64,000 bases of DNA from Symsagittifera roscoffensis (GCF_963678635.1 NC_087063.1:24682701-24746700); one strand, 5' to 3'. Counted from the first letter of the stretch, positions 40,251-51,509 are shown. Notes: a model not told the origin generated them from the letters alone. Translations and numbers: made by a program.

Positions 40251-41054
40251 TTGTTCCCAAGTTATTTGTTTTTTTGTTTATATCGAAAATAGGTCTCTGA
40301 GGAAGGAAAACAAATTTACATCCCCTTGGAGTTTAGCCGTGCGATCAAGTTGTAACTTTGCTTGAGGGCTGGGGACATGTTCATCTACTAGCGCAAATAC
40401 CATTTTTTCTTTAATAAGTTTTGTTCCCAAGTTATTTGTATATTGTGTTTATATCGAAAATAGGTCTCTGAGGAAGGAAAACAAATTTACATCCCCTTGG
40501 AGTTTAGCGGTGCGATCAAGTTGTAACTTTGCTTGAGGGCTGGGGACATGTTCACCTACTAGCGCAAATACCATTTTTTCTATTACAAGTTTTGTTCCCA
40601 AGTTATTTGTATTTTTGTGTTTATATCGAAAATCGGTCTCTGAGGAAGGAAAATAAATTTACATCCCCTTGGAGTTTAGCGGTTCGATCAATTTGTAACT
40701 TTGCTTGAGGGCTGGGGACATGTTCACCTACTAGCGCAAATACCATTTTTTCTATTATAAGTTTTGTTCTCAAGTTATTTGTTTTTTTTTGTTTATATCG
40801 AAAATAGGTCTCTGAGGAAGGAAAACAAATTTACATCCCCTTGGAGTTTAGCCGTGCGATCAAGTTATAACTTTGCTTGAGGGCTGGGGATATGTTCACC
40901 TACTAGCGCAAATACCATTTTTTCTTTTATAGGTTTTGTTCCCAAGTTATTTGTATTTTTGTGTTTAATATCGAAAATCATATCATATGAAGTGTAGCTT
41001 CAATATTGAACCTTTTGGTCCACAGGTAACTCTTTTTCAACTGTTTTTTTCCAG

Positions 41055-41446
41055 AAACCACTTGGGAGAGCAACAACGAGGAAGACAAGAAGGACATTTT
41101 CCAGGATTTTGAGCAGCTCTTCGACGACATAAAAGCGGTTAAGCATAATATTTTTCCCAACGTCCCGGTCGCTAGATTTAGCCAAGAGATGCTTACTACA
41201 CCACGACTGGTGCCCACTAAGATTTTAGATTCGGAGTTTTGCCAGTTGGACGAAGATTTCAAAGCGCGTTGGAAGACAGAACCGAAGAAAGAGTATCTTA
41301 TCAACAATTTTTCAAGTCATCTTCACTTACGGGAAAACGGAAAGCGTTTTTACAACCAGTCGACCGTCATTTCGTTCGCTTTCCGCCCGAGTTTGTTCGG
41401 ACGCAATTCCCTGGGCACCTTACAGAAAACAACAATGCGGCAATAA
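41055..41446 (+). CDS. Orphan exon-like open frame at the right edge of the satellite
   Basis: A good acceptor, CTGTTTTTTTCCAG, ends at 41054. One frame then stays open for 130 codons to TAA at 41444-41446, which overlaps an AATAAA polyadenylation-type signal. The peptide is acidic then basic (NNEEDKKDIFQDFEQLFDDI ... LDEDFKARWKTEPKKEYL) with well-mixed codons, and its base composition is more GC-rich than its surroundings. No domain is recognised. No upstream plus-strand exon is visible: the 32-kb satellite lies immediately to the left. It could be the last exon of a gene with a satellite-filled intron, a stranded gene fragment, or chance. Confidence 0.4.
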
Positions 41447-41482
41447 ACTTCTTTAAATGTGATTTGAGTTGTGACTTGATGC

Positions 41483-41580
41483 CACTTGAAACTTTGAATT
41501 GAATTGTGACTTGACATCACTTTTTTCATTTCAACTCTGAGGTTTAACTTCAACAAAGGCTCTTTTATCTTGAAAGTTGC
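41483..41580 (+). repeat. Right satellite-flanking repeat
   Basis: This is the partner of 8970-9068: CACTTGAAACTTTGAATTGA through CTTCAACAAAGGCTCTTTTA, same orientation, with moderate divergence. Confidence 0.7.
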
Positions 41581-41587
41581 CAAAATT

Positions 41588-41703
41588 TTAGATAAGCAAC
41601 ATTTTGCAGATGATAAAATAGCGTTTTGGGGTGCTTGTAAAGTTTTAATTTCGGCTTGAAGTCCCTTCGGCTTGAAGTCCCGTCGGCTTGTTGTCCTAGA
41701 CCC
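41588..41703. mobile_element. TIR element family A, right-end fragment
   Basis: It matches the last ~115 bases of the copies at 1347 and 51510, including TTCGGCTTGAAGTCCCTTCG and the terminal TTGTCCTAGACCC. The left three quarters are absent. Confidence 0.75.
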
Positions 41704-41739
41704 CGCTCTGCCCTGTAACGCTGTGTTTGAGTGGCGTCC

Positions 41740-42136
41740 CTCATGCTCGAATGACCGAATGCTTGAAATTATTTTTCACTTACTTTCAGCCAATCAGAAT
41801 TGAGTATTCAAAACCTCAAAGTAAATCGCGAAAATCTCAAAATAAGAAAATAAATCCAGGCCATTAGTGTTAGTATTGACCGATTAGTCAAAAAGCAGAT
41901 GAGTTTTCAAGACTGAAAAATTCTTATGATTTTGACCTCATTACTCTTGATGACTATCTGAATAGTATTGCGGTTGTAACCCGCAATTTGTAATAATTTT
42001 GATTATTTTCCACTGATTTAATACATTTTCTGTTAATATTGACTTCGATTTTGTGAGAAAGACATTTAGCCAATAGAAACGCTTAGCGATTTTGATTGGT
42101 TGAAATTTTTCAAGCATTCGGTCCTTCAAGCATGAG
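41740..42136. mobile_element. TIR element family C, intact copy (397 bp)
   Basis: The left end CTCATGCTCGAATGACCGAA plus TGCTTGAAA is mirrored at the right end (TTTCAAGCATTCGGTCCTTC then AAGCATGAG). It is non-coding. A diverged relative of the terminus, CCCTCATAGGCGAAGGACC, occurs at about 57850. Confidence 0.75.
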
Positions 42137-42143
42137 AACCCTC

Positions 42144-42376
42144 CCCCAAAATAAGCAATTATTTTGGCGCCAAAATGTCTATATTACAAATTTTCTCGCT
42201 CAAAATCTTAAAGTTGCATTTAAGATTATGAACGTTCGCCGTTTGTTTTTTGATTGCCGCACTTAATAAGTTGAGCTTTGTTCAAACTTTCGGCATCGTA
42301 GAACAAAGTTTCCATTTTCGGCACTGAAACTAATTTTTTTTCGGCACTGTTGTACATCGGCACTGTTGTACTGCCC
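42144..42376. mobile_element. Partial TIR element family D (one end plus centre)
   Basis: It contains the TTTTGGCGCCAAAA palindrome at 42162-42175 and runs to the terminus CGGCACTGTTGTACTGCCCC. This corresponds to the reverse of the left half of the element at 59068-59453. Confidence 0.6.
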
Positions 42377-44169
42377 CACAACTTCGTGTATGAAAAAATA
42401 GATTCACTTTTTGTGAAGATTTGCTCAATTTAAGAAAATTTGTTCTCCTCCTGTATGATTAAGAAATTACGTTCACAAAAAGTGAAAAGATTAAAGACAT
42501 GTTTAAAAGATGTTAAAAAGAGGACGAAAATAAGAAAAAATGGCTCAACCTTAGCTCTGTGACCTGATCGTTCAGTTTTTGGGTCGGTTTGAACACTATT
42601 TATCCAAACAAAATTATCTGCTGCTTTCTTTTCATTTATATAAGTAAAAATAAAATTGCCCCTGCTAAAAATACCCACTATTTTTTTGTTGTTGAAAACA
42701 ACCGTTCACATTGTGAACGGATTTTCGGAAACTTAAAAATCTTCAAGAATAAACAATCTGCGAACAAATTTGTTTAACGTTCGGAATTTCATTCTTTCCC
42801 TGCACGGTTTAGAAAATCCATTCACAAAATGTGAACAGATTAAAAACATGTTAACAGAAGTTTCAAACCAGAGGGAAGGAATGATAATTGCCTACTTTTG
42901 ATTGGTCAATTTTAATTTGGTACGCTGATTGCTCAATTGTTCCGTCGATTTGATTATTCTCTTTTTATTCAAAAACTTAGGAATATTATGTTGCCTTCAT
43001 TTCTTTTCAAAAAAATTGCCTCTGCTAAGACAACGCCGTTACTTTTAATCAATCACAATTTAAGAACTGATTTATGCAATGTCTAAAAGTTTCATGTATA
43101 AAGCAAAAGATTCACTTTTTGTGAACATACTTGATCAACGTTCAAAACTTTGTTCTCATGTACGGCTAAGAAAATCCGTTCAAAAAACGCGAACAGATTA
43201 AGGACATGACTGAAACAACCTTTCAACCAAAAGGGAGGTATTGATCATTGCTTGCTTGTGATTGGTCAACTTTAATTCTGTTCCCTAACTGGTCAAAGTT
43301 TGTGTCGGTTAAACTATTCTTTATTAGGGAAAAAAAAACAATTTTCCAGAACACACAAATTAGACTGTTGCCTTCTTTTCCTATCAAAAAAAGTTGCCCG
43401 AGATAGAATTTTGCAGTTAGCTTTATAAGTTGCGAACTTTGTGAAATGATCTGGTACACATTCACTTTGATCGTGTATAGCAATTGCTCTCACTTTTTGT
43501 GAACAGCTTTTTCAACATTGAAAATTTTCTTCGTCCTTAGCACGGTTAAGAAACACCTCACACAAAATGTGAACAACATGCTTTAAACATTAAAAACTTT
43601 GTGAGATAATCTGCTACACTTTGACTTTAATCGATATAGCACTGGCTTTCACTTTTTGTTAGAAACTTTTGCAACTTTGAAAAAATTTCTTCTTCCTTAG
43701 CACGGTTAAGAAATACCTTTCACAAAAAGTTGACAAATTGAACAAATGTATAAAACAAATTTTATAACCAGGAGAAAGAGGATGATGGATGCTTGCTTGT
43801 AACTGATCAAATTTAATTCTAAGCCTTGATTGTATAAATTTTGTGTCGGTTGAAAATTATCTTTGTTAGGATAAAAACGATATATATTCGGTTGCATTGA
43901 ATTCCTCTGTTATTGTCTGTTAAAAGTTCGCCATTAGCTTTAAACATTGAATAAATACAACCACCACTTGTGAACAATACATGCAATGTTTAGCAATTTG
44001 TTCTCACCATCCATGATTAAAAATTCCGTTCACAAAATATGAAAAGATTAAGGACACGAATAATAAAAAAAATTAACAAGAAAAAAAAATGTGAACAGAT
44101 TAGAGACATGTTTGAAAATATATATTTCAACAAAAAGGAGGGAAAAAATGTCTTCAACTGCAAATTGCA
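42156..44169 (+). repeat. Two-kilobase tandem duplication, first unit
   Basis: The sequence from CAATTATTTTGGCGCCAAAA onward recurs from 44170 in the same orientation, an offset of 2014 bases at the start. This unit carries about 500 bases more than the second in its later half. Confidence 0.75.
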
Positions 44170-45980
44170 CAATTACTTTGGCGCCAAAATGTCTATACTA
44201 CAAATTTTCTCGCTCAAAATCTTAAAGTTGCACTTAAGATTGTGAACGTTTGCCGTTTATTTTTTGATTGCCGCACTTAATATGTTGAACTTTGTTCAAA
44301 CTTTTGGCACCGTTGAACAAAGTTTTCATTTTCGGCACTGTTAAACTAATTTTTTTTTGGCACTGTTGTACATAGGCACTGTTGTACTGCCCCACAACTT
44401 CGTGTATGAAAAAATAAATTCACTCTTTGTGAACAGATTTGCTCAACTTAAGAAAATTTGTTCTCCTCCTGTACGGTTAAGAAATAACGTTCACAAAAAG
44501 TGAAAAGATTAAAGACATGTTTAAAAGATGTTAAAAAGAGGACGAAAATAAGAAAAAATGGCTCAACCTTAGCTCTGACCTGATCGTTCAGTTTTTGGGT
44601 CGGTTTGAACACTATTTATCCAAACAAAATTATCTGCTGCTTTCTTTTCATTTATATAAGTAAAAATAAAATTGCCCCTGCTAAAAATACCCACTATTTT
44701 TTTGTTGTTGAAAACAACCGTTCACATTTTGTGAACGGATTTTCGGAAAATTAAACATCTTCAAGAAATGAAAATCTGCGAACAGATTTGTTTAACGTTC
44801 GAAATTGCATTCTTTCCCTGCACGGTTTAGAAAATCCATTCACAAAATGTGAACAGATTGCAAACATGTTAAAAACAGTTTCAAGCAAGAGGAAGGATAT
44901 GATAATTGCTTGCTTGTGATTGGTCAATTTTAATTCTGTACCCTAACTAGTCAATATTCGTGTCGGTTAAAATATTCTTTATTAGGAGAAAAATAATTTT
45001 CCAGAAGACACAAATTAGACTGTTGCCTTCTATTCCTCTCAAAAAAAGTTGCCCGAGATAAAATATTGCAGTTAGCTTTATAAGTTGCGAACTTTGTGAA
45101 ATGATCTGGTACACATTGACTTTGATCGTGTTTAGCAATTGCTTTCACTTTTTGTTGAAAAACTTTTTCAGCGTTGAAAAAATTTCTTCTTCCTTAGCAC
45201 TGTTATGAAATACCTTTCACAAAAAGTGAACAAACTGAACGCATGTACATAACAAATTTTATAACCAGGAGAAAGAGAATGATAGATGCTTGCTTGTGAC
45301 TAATCAAATTTAATTCTAAGCATTGATTGCAGAATTTTTGCGTCGGTTGAAAACTCTCTTTCCTCTGTTATTGTCTCTGTTAAAAATTCACCGTTAGCTT
45401 TATACATTGAATAAATACAATCACCACTTAAAAACAAAACAAGCAATAATTAACAGTTTGTTCTCACCATCCATGATTCAAAATTTCGTTCATAAAATGT
45501 GAAAAGATAAACGACACGAATAATAAAAAAATATTAACAAGAAAAAAGAAAAGCAAAATGTGAACAGATTAGAGACATGTTTAAAAATTTATATTTCAAC
45601 GAGAGGGAGGGAACAAAAAGTACTTGCATGTGATTGGTCAGTTTTAACTCTGTACACCGATTGGTCAATTTTTGTGTCGGTTTGGATATTCTCTATATTA
45701 GGTAAAAAAAGAACATTTATTTCAAAACACACCAAATTTTATGCTGCATTCTTCTTTTTATGTCATCGAAAAACTAAACTGTCCCTGCTAAAAATTACCT
45801 GTTAGTTTTGACGTTGAATACAACTGTTCCAAGATAACGAACAGGTTTTTGTAAAAAATGACATCTTTATGTAAAAGCAATAGATTCACAATTTGAGAAC
45901 AGATTTGTTCTACGTTTAAAAATTCATTCTTCCGCTGTTTTGTTAAGCATATCCGTTCACAAAAATGAACAAATTAAAGA
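42400..45980. repeat. Degenerate ~350-bp repeat array carrying a GTTCAC/GTGAAC palindrome
   Basis: A core resembling GTTCACAAAAAGTGAA followed by AGATTAAAGACATGTT recurs near 42471, 42820, 43178, 43560, 43721, 44029, 44487, 44838, 45219, 45484 and 45956. The inverted form TTCACTTTTTGTGAA lies between some copies. Units also share CACGGTTAAGAAAT and TGATTGGTCAATTTTAATTC. Spacing is mostly 270-470 bases. It has no coding content. Confidence 0.6.
44170..45620 (+). repeat. Two-kilobase tandem duplication, second unit (shortened)
   Basis: It is similar to 42156-44150 with point changes and a large deletion. It includes another family D half-element (44170-44393) with CTTTGGCGCCAAAA. The matching short open frames in both units (43483-43223 and 45138-44947) are repeats of each other and not genes. 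Confidence 0.7.
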
Positions 45981-46005
45981 CATGCTTAACTACTTTTTTT
46001 TATTG

Positions 46006-47124
46006 GGCTCTGTTGATAAACCGTGAGATAACTGTCGTCGTAATTAGTGAAGCTCAACCCCAGACTACGCGCCGCGTTACGCCAGTCAACCAAAGAGATA
46101 ACTGTCGTAATTAGGGAAGCTCAACCCCATACTACGCGCCGGTACACGTCAGTCGATCATTTATGCTTCAATTTTTTCTCCCGAAAACTTGTCAGTGAAA
46201 GTCTGCTAAAAATCCAGAACTTCATTTTTTATGCAGAAAATCGGTCTGCTAAAAAATTGGTTACTAAATTGGATCAATTTAAATGAAGAATAACATAACA
46301 ACCAAAATCCAACCAAAATGAATAAATTCGATTTTAGGGCATTTGAATCGATCTTTATTTGTCATGATGGCTCGACTCAAAACCTATTTTAGCAATCAAA
46401 AATTGCATTTTGAACCATTCGGATTGAAGCAAAAAGCGATTTAAAAATATTTAAGAGGCTCCAAAAACCTTTTTACTATTGTGGTTGGTTTTCAATTTTG
46501 CTAATTCAATTGATAATTAAAGCTTTCCGCCCAGGCCCAATCCAAACCTGCCAGCAGCAAAAATTAACAAAATAAGGCTTCCCGGGTTGAAGTGTTCATT
46601 TTATCTCTGAAGCGGCCTAAAAACCTGATTTGAACGACTCGACCAAGATTGGCTGTTTCGACCGACTCGACTCAAGCTGGCAACGTTTCGACCGACTCGG
46701 CTTAAAAAACAATTGTACCTGTTTTCGACCCAAGCGTGCTATGTATCGACCGACTCGACCCAAGCTGACTATGTCGACCGACGCCACCAACGGAAAAATG
46801 TCCAAGGACCAAATAAATTCCAAAAAATATATATATTTTTATGCAAACTTGATATTTTTCAACAGCAACTGGCAAATTTGATTGAAAATTTTTGTTCTGA
46901 CATAGCCTAAACTTACTTTTTGATTAATCAGGAAATTCAATTTGAACGTGACAAAAATCTTAATTTTTTTAGCATCCAAAACTTCATTTTAAGATACTTT
47001 TTTGGCAACACATCGCTTCTCGGAATTTTGTCTAAGATCATGTGTGGCCCATTTCTTGAGTTCGACTTTGCTTCAAGACCAGAATGGTAAGCTGGCAGGG
47101 TCATTTTAGTATCAGCAACCGGGC
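46006..47124 (+). repeat. 1.1-kb duplicated segment, copy 1
   Basis: It runs from TTGATAAACCGTGAGATAAC to GTATCAGCAACCGGG and matches 48612-49793 in the same order. In this copy the GAGATAACTGTCG...CTACGCGCCG stretch near its start is itself doubled. Confidence 0.75.
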
Positions 47125-48611
47125 CGGGCCCCGGACTGACTTTCAAAAAAGTTCACACCTTTCACAGTTCCGTTAACATATTTCACACTTCATTTCACAC
47201 ATTTTGAACACGTGTGAAGCGTGCCCTGCTTTCTGCGGCAAAAGTCAGCCCAATCCAATTGCTAGTATTGGCTGCGGCAAATGGATTAAATTTCGATTTT
47301 TTAAAACTCACTGGGCCTCAAATTCAGGCCCGGTTCCAACTCTGTTCGAGAATGTTCGATCACACGTCTTTTTGTTTGACTATGTTTCGTCAACGCTTTA
47401 GATTCGATTTTGTGCTCGACTATGTTTCGAGCATATTTTGATTTCGATTTTGTGTTCGTCCATGAATCGAAATAATGTACGACTATGTTTCGAAACTGTG
47501 CTCAACCAGAAGGTCTGTTTTTGACTACGGATTTGGGGTCGAACAACATCCGTGTGTTCAACAGAATTCGATCGAAATATCAACCCGAGTAACGGGGCAG
47601 AAAACTATAGACCAGCAGAAAGAACAAAATTTAACGAATAACGCTTAGTTTCGTTGTTTCTGGCACGCCTCGGATTTAAATTAAACACCATTTTTTCGAA
47701 GCAACTACCAACTGAATCTGAGACCAGGGAGGAAAGCAACTCATCAGATAGTTTGAGCATAATGTTCACTTTTTCTGTATAAAATCTTCCCAATAACGTC
47801 AGTACTGAAAAATTATACGGTTACACTGAAATTTCCACAAAGGTGCCAACACAAGGCGAGGAATGTCTCTAGAGGCTGCAAATTACCAAACTGAAAATTT
47901 GAGAAACTTTCGGTACATGAGGCCACGAATGCAACATTTCGGTATTATCTCAGACTCTCTGTATGTTTCACCAGAGAGTTGAAAATACTTTTTTTCCTCT
48001 AGCTGCTTTAACTACTGAAGAAAAACTTTGCTAAACATCTCTTAAACTAAACAAATGGTTTTGCAGGAATGTTTTAGTTAACTCAAAAGAATCTATTCTT
48101 AATTTAAATCTGGGACCTGTTTCTGAAAAAAAAGAATAAGAAATTTTTGTAATACGAAATTTTCCGGGAGGTTTCAGACAAAATTTTGAGCAGCGATGGC
48201 AAAAATCACTGAAAATAAAAGATTTAGTTTCAATTTACTCTCTTCTCTTGACTAGTTTCCTGCTTTCTCAACCTTAAGTTTCAATAATTTTATCAATTCA
48301 TTTCAAAAATTTTTGCCCAAATTGAGAACTGTTAGAGGGCACGTCAAAAAAATAAAATTTATTGTTTGTCAAAACTTCGCCAAGAAATGATCTCGTGAGA
48401 TGCCTTTTAAAATGAAATCAGATGGATTTGATTAAGAATCGGATGGTGCTAGAATTTTTAGCACACTCAAAAAAATTGATAGTAAGAACGTGAATTTCAA
48501 ATGCGGCATTGGCAATAAGTAGCAACTACTTGCTCTGCTGCGCTTACATTTTGCACGAAAAGTATTTTGCGTGAGAATCTGTGTTGGCCGCTTAACAGGT
48601 TTCTTTGATTC
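47125..48611. other. Spacer between the 1.1-kb duplicated segments
   Basis: The left part (about 47340-47560) has repeated TCGACTATGTTTCGA-like words related to the minisatellite nearby. The rest is AT-rich with no gene recognised. Confidence 0.45.
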
Positions 48612-49793
48612 AGCTCTATTGATAAACCGTGAGATAACTGTCGTAAATAGGGAAGCTCAATCCCAGACTACGCGCCGCTTTACGTCAGTCAATCATTTGT
48701 GCTTCAATTTTTGCTGCCCCCAAAAATCTGTCACTCAAAGTCGGCTGAAAATCCTAAATTTCACTTTTCATGCAAAAAACCGGTCTGATAAATTGGTCAC
48801 CAAATTGAAGAATAACATAACAACCAAAACCCAACCCAAATGAAAAAACCTCAATTTTAAGGCATTTTAATCGATCTTTATTTGTCAAGATGGCTCGACT
48901 CCAAACCTATTTTAGCAATCAAAAATTGCATTTTGAACCATTCGGATTGAAGCAAAAAGCGATTTAAAAATATTTAAGAGGCTCCAAAAACCTTTTTACT
49001 ATTGTGGTTGGTTTTCAATTTTGCTAATTCAATTGATAATTAAAGCTTTCCGCCCAGGCCCAATCCAAACCTGCCAGCAGCAAAAATTAACAAAATAAGG
49101 CTTCCCGGGTTGAAGTGTTCATTTTATCTCTGAAGCGGCCTAAAAACCTGATTTGAACGACTCGACCAAGATTGGCTGTTTCGACCGACTCGACTCAAGC
49201 TGGCAACGTTTCGACCGACTCGGCTTAAAAAACAATTGTACGTGTTTTCGACCCAAGCGTGCTATGTTTCGACCGACTCGCCCCAAACTGGCTATGTCGA
49301 CCGACTCCACCAAAGGAAAAATGTGTTCAACCCAAGAGTGCTATGTTTCGACCGATCCGTCCCTGACTAGCCATGTTCCGACCGACTTAACCGAAGGAAA
49401 ATTGTGTTCGACCCAAGCGTACTATGTTTCGACCGCCTCGACCCTAACTGGCTATTTTTCGACCAAATAATTTTCAAGTATATTTTATGCAATTCAACAG
49501 TTGATCAAAACTGATATTTTTCAACACCAATTGAAAAATTAATTTAAAAATTTTTGTTCTGACATAGCCTAAACTTTTTTTTGAGTAATCAGGAGTTTCA
49601 ATTTGAACGTGGCAAAAACTTTATTTTTTTAGCATCCAAAACTTCATTATTAGTTATTTTTTGGAAAAACATCGCTTCTCGGACTTTTGTGTTACATCAT
49701 GTGTAGCCCATTTCTTGACTTTGGCTTTGCTTCGAGAACAGAGTGGTAATCGGGCACGGTCATTTTTAGTATCAGCAACCGGGTTGATAAATT
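48612..49793 (+). repeat. 1.1-kb duplicated segment, copy 2
   Basis: Partner of 46006-47124. It contains a longer run of the TTCGACC minisatellite. Confidence 0.75.
49155..49470 (+). repeat. Compound minisatellite (TTTCGACCGACTCG family)
   Basis: Three short modules repeat in order: about 30 bp (TTTCGACCGACTCG...GGCTATG), about 30 bp (TTCGACCGACT...GGAAAAATGTG) and about 20 bp (TTCGACCCAAGCGTGCTATG). This gives a compound unit of about 80 bp. Copy 1 of the larger duplication holds a shorter version at about 46635-46800. Confidence 0.75.
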
Positions 49794-49917
49794 TTTTCTC
49801 GAACTGCCTCGATGGCTTTTCAGGAACTATTTAGTTTACTACAACGCTATTTTGCTTAATAAAAAGTGTCTTAAGCTTCTGAAAAAAGCTCGTCTTAAGA
49901 TTTAAAAATCTAATTTT

Positions 49918-50351
49918 GGTACTACTATGATAGAGTGGTCCCTTGAAAATAGCCAGGTCCCTTAAAAACTAGTACCTAGAGGTCTCAAATTGTTTAATAA
50001 ATATAAATTCGCCATTCAGAAAGATGTCGCAGTACATTTTCCAACAAACTTTTTGTTTTGTTATGCTGTAAAAATTCCCCCCTCTACGGTTTTAAGGTTG
50101 AAGATTCGGAAAAAATGCCAAAACTGAGTTTTGATGAAAAATATAAGTTAACCCAATTATGGTCTTTAAATCGTGAAATAATTTGAAGCGAGCATTTTTC
50201 TTGATATAAACAATATATTAAATACAATTTAATGACATGAATACTTTAAACACAAAATAGTTTTCAATTTATTGCATGCGAAATGCATGCGGGACCTCTC
50301 TATCATAGTTGCTTTTTCGAGGGACCACTCTGACTCTATCATAGTAGTACC
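49918..50351. mobile_element. TIR element family E, copy 1 (434 bp, hAT-like)
   Basis: The ends GGTACTACTATGATAGAG and CTCTATCATAGTAGTACC are inverted, and GTGGTCCCT also recurs inverted just inside. A perfect 8-bp duplication, CTAATTTT, flanks it (49910-49917 and 50352-50359). Non-coding. Confidence 0.85.
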
Positions 50352-50547
50352 CTAATTTTTAATGTTAATAACGAGCTTTTCTCAGAAGTTTGAGACAAAC
50401 TTTTTGTACAAAACAGAAACTGATATGAACTTTGGCCATTGTTGGCCAAAATCAAACAATACACCCAAGTTTCTTCAGATTTATGCGATAAACAAACATA
50501 AATCCCAGAAAGTCAAAAATAATTTTAAAAATGCCTCCGAAATAACC

Positions 50548-50747
50548 NNNNNNNNNNNNNNNNNNNNNNNNNNNNNNNNNNNNNNNNNNNNNNNNNNNNN
50601 NNNNNNNNNNNNNNNNNNNNNNNNNNNNNNNNNNNNNNNNNNNNNNNNNNNNNNNNNNNNNNNNNNNNNNNNNNNNNNNNNNNNNNNNNNNNNNNNNNNN
50701 NNNNNNNNNNNNNNNNNNNNNNNNNNNNNNNNNNNNNNNNNNNNNNN
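50548..50747. other. Assembly gap (200 N)
   Basis: It is exactly 200 unknown bases, probably a placeholder length. Open frames running through it are artefacts. Confidence 0.99.
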
Positions 50748-50783
50748 CGCTAGATTTCAAATCTTACATGTGGTGTTCAGTCA

Positions 50784-50970
50784 ATAAGACGACAGCTGTA
50801 AAGACGACAACCGTTTTTAGTGGGAACTCAAGACAACGCTACACGCAATTGTCCATATTGTATTTCTGAAAAATTTACACCGCTTAAGTTCCAACTGCTC
50901 ATTTTGGATGTAAATACCCCTTTGTTGTTGTTTTAAGGTCTTGTCGTCTTAATGACCCGTCGCCCTATTT
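50784..50970. mobile_element. Possible short TIR element
   Basis: CAATAAGACGACAGCTG at the left and GTCTTGTCGTCTTAATGACC at the right form an imperfect inverted pair about 190 bases apart. No target duplication was identified. Confidence 0.35.
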
Positions 50971-51166
50971 GTCTAGCATAAAAATCTTTACTTAAAAAAC
51001 ACTTTGTTAAATTCCTATTTTACAATATGGGGACGATCCAATATTCGTTCAAATTTTTACACTGAAGATGGATGTTCATATTCCAAAAGATATAGGTCAT
51101 CAAGTTTTTCTCTTCCAAATTTTAACCTACCTGATATTCGAGCAGTCTTTTTTCAGAATGCGGTCT

Positions 51167-51362
51167 GTATTTAGACAACCGCGTATTCATACTCGTCAGT
51201 AAGCCGAAAATACCTTATTAACCAATCAGAATCGCGATGAGAAAGCAAACTTATGAAATAAACAATTATTAATTATTTATTTCTTCCTTGTCTCCATTCT
51301 GCTGGGCAAGTATAGTTTTTGGTTGCTAACTGACAATTATGAATACGCGGTTGTCTAAATAC
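51167..51362. mobile_element. Short TIR element family F (196 bp)
   Basis: A perfect 24-base inverted pair, GTATTTAGACAACCGCGTAT...ATACGCGGTTGTCTAAATAC, bounds 196 bases. Similarity extends further inward (CGTCAGTAAGCC and the inverted GGTTGCTAACTGACAA). Non-coding. Confidence 0.7.
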
Positions 51363-51509
51363 TGCTATGTAACCCATTTTCATATGATAAATTAACTGAA
51401 TCAGTATTTAACTGTATTTTTCACATGAAAGTTGAAAGGGTCCTCCTTTGGTTTTATTTCCAAAATTTAGAGAACCTGTTTTCGGCACAAGTTCTGGGGT
51501 AGTACAACA

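Larger units (their letters stand above)
9071..40978. repeat. ~171-bp tandem satellite array (about 32 kb, ~185 monomers)
   Basis: A head-to-tail array of a 170-172 bp monomer fills this interval without interruption. Landmarks in every monomer are AATAGGTCTCTGAGGAAGG, ACATCCCCTTGGAGTTTAGC, GGGGACATGTTCACCTACTA and CTATTATAAGTTTTGTTCCC. Monomers differ by scattered substitutions and small indels, for example TTGTATTTTTGTG against TTGTTTTTGTG. Many multi-monomer blocks recur as higher-order repeats. Where consecutive monomers are 171 or 342-343 bp long, the minus strand stays open for 57 codons per monomer (MGTKLIIEKMVFALVGEHV...), giving short frames with no independent evidence of coding. 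The 171-bp size matches many centromeric satellites, but no CENP-B-box-like motif is seen. The array ends inside a monomer at 40978. Confidence 0.97.

Noticed and set aside
9071-40978. CRISPR array
   Set aside because: Whole monomers repeat head to tail with no unique spacers, in animal-type DNA.
40978-41502. Other open frames overlapping the orphan exon (minus 41307-40978, plus 41239-41502)
   Set aside because: They are shadows of the frame that begins at the acceptor; none has a better context.
46617-49470. Short frames rich in Arg/Ser/Thr over the TTCGACC repeats
   Set aside because: Minisatellite sequence stays open in several frames on both strands; not evidence of a gene.
50362-50787. 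Frames spanning the N run
   Set aside because: They are artefacts of reading through 200 unknown bases.
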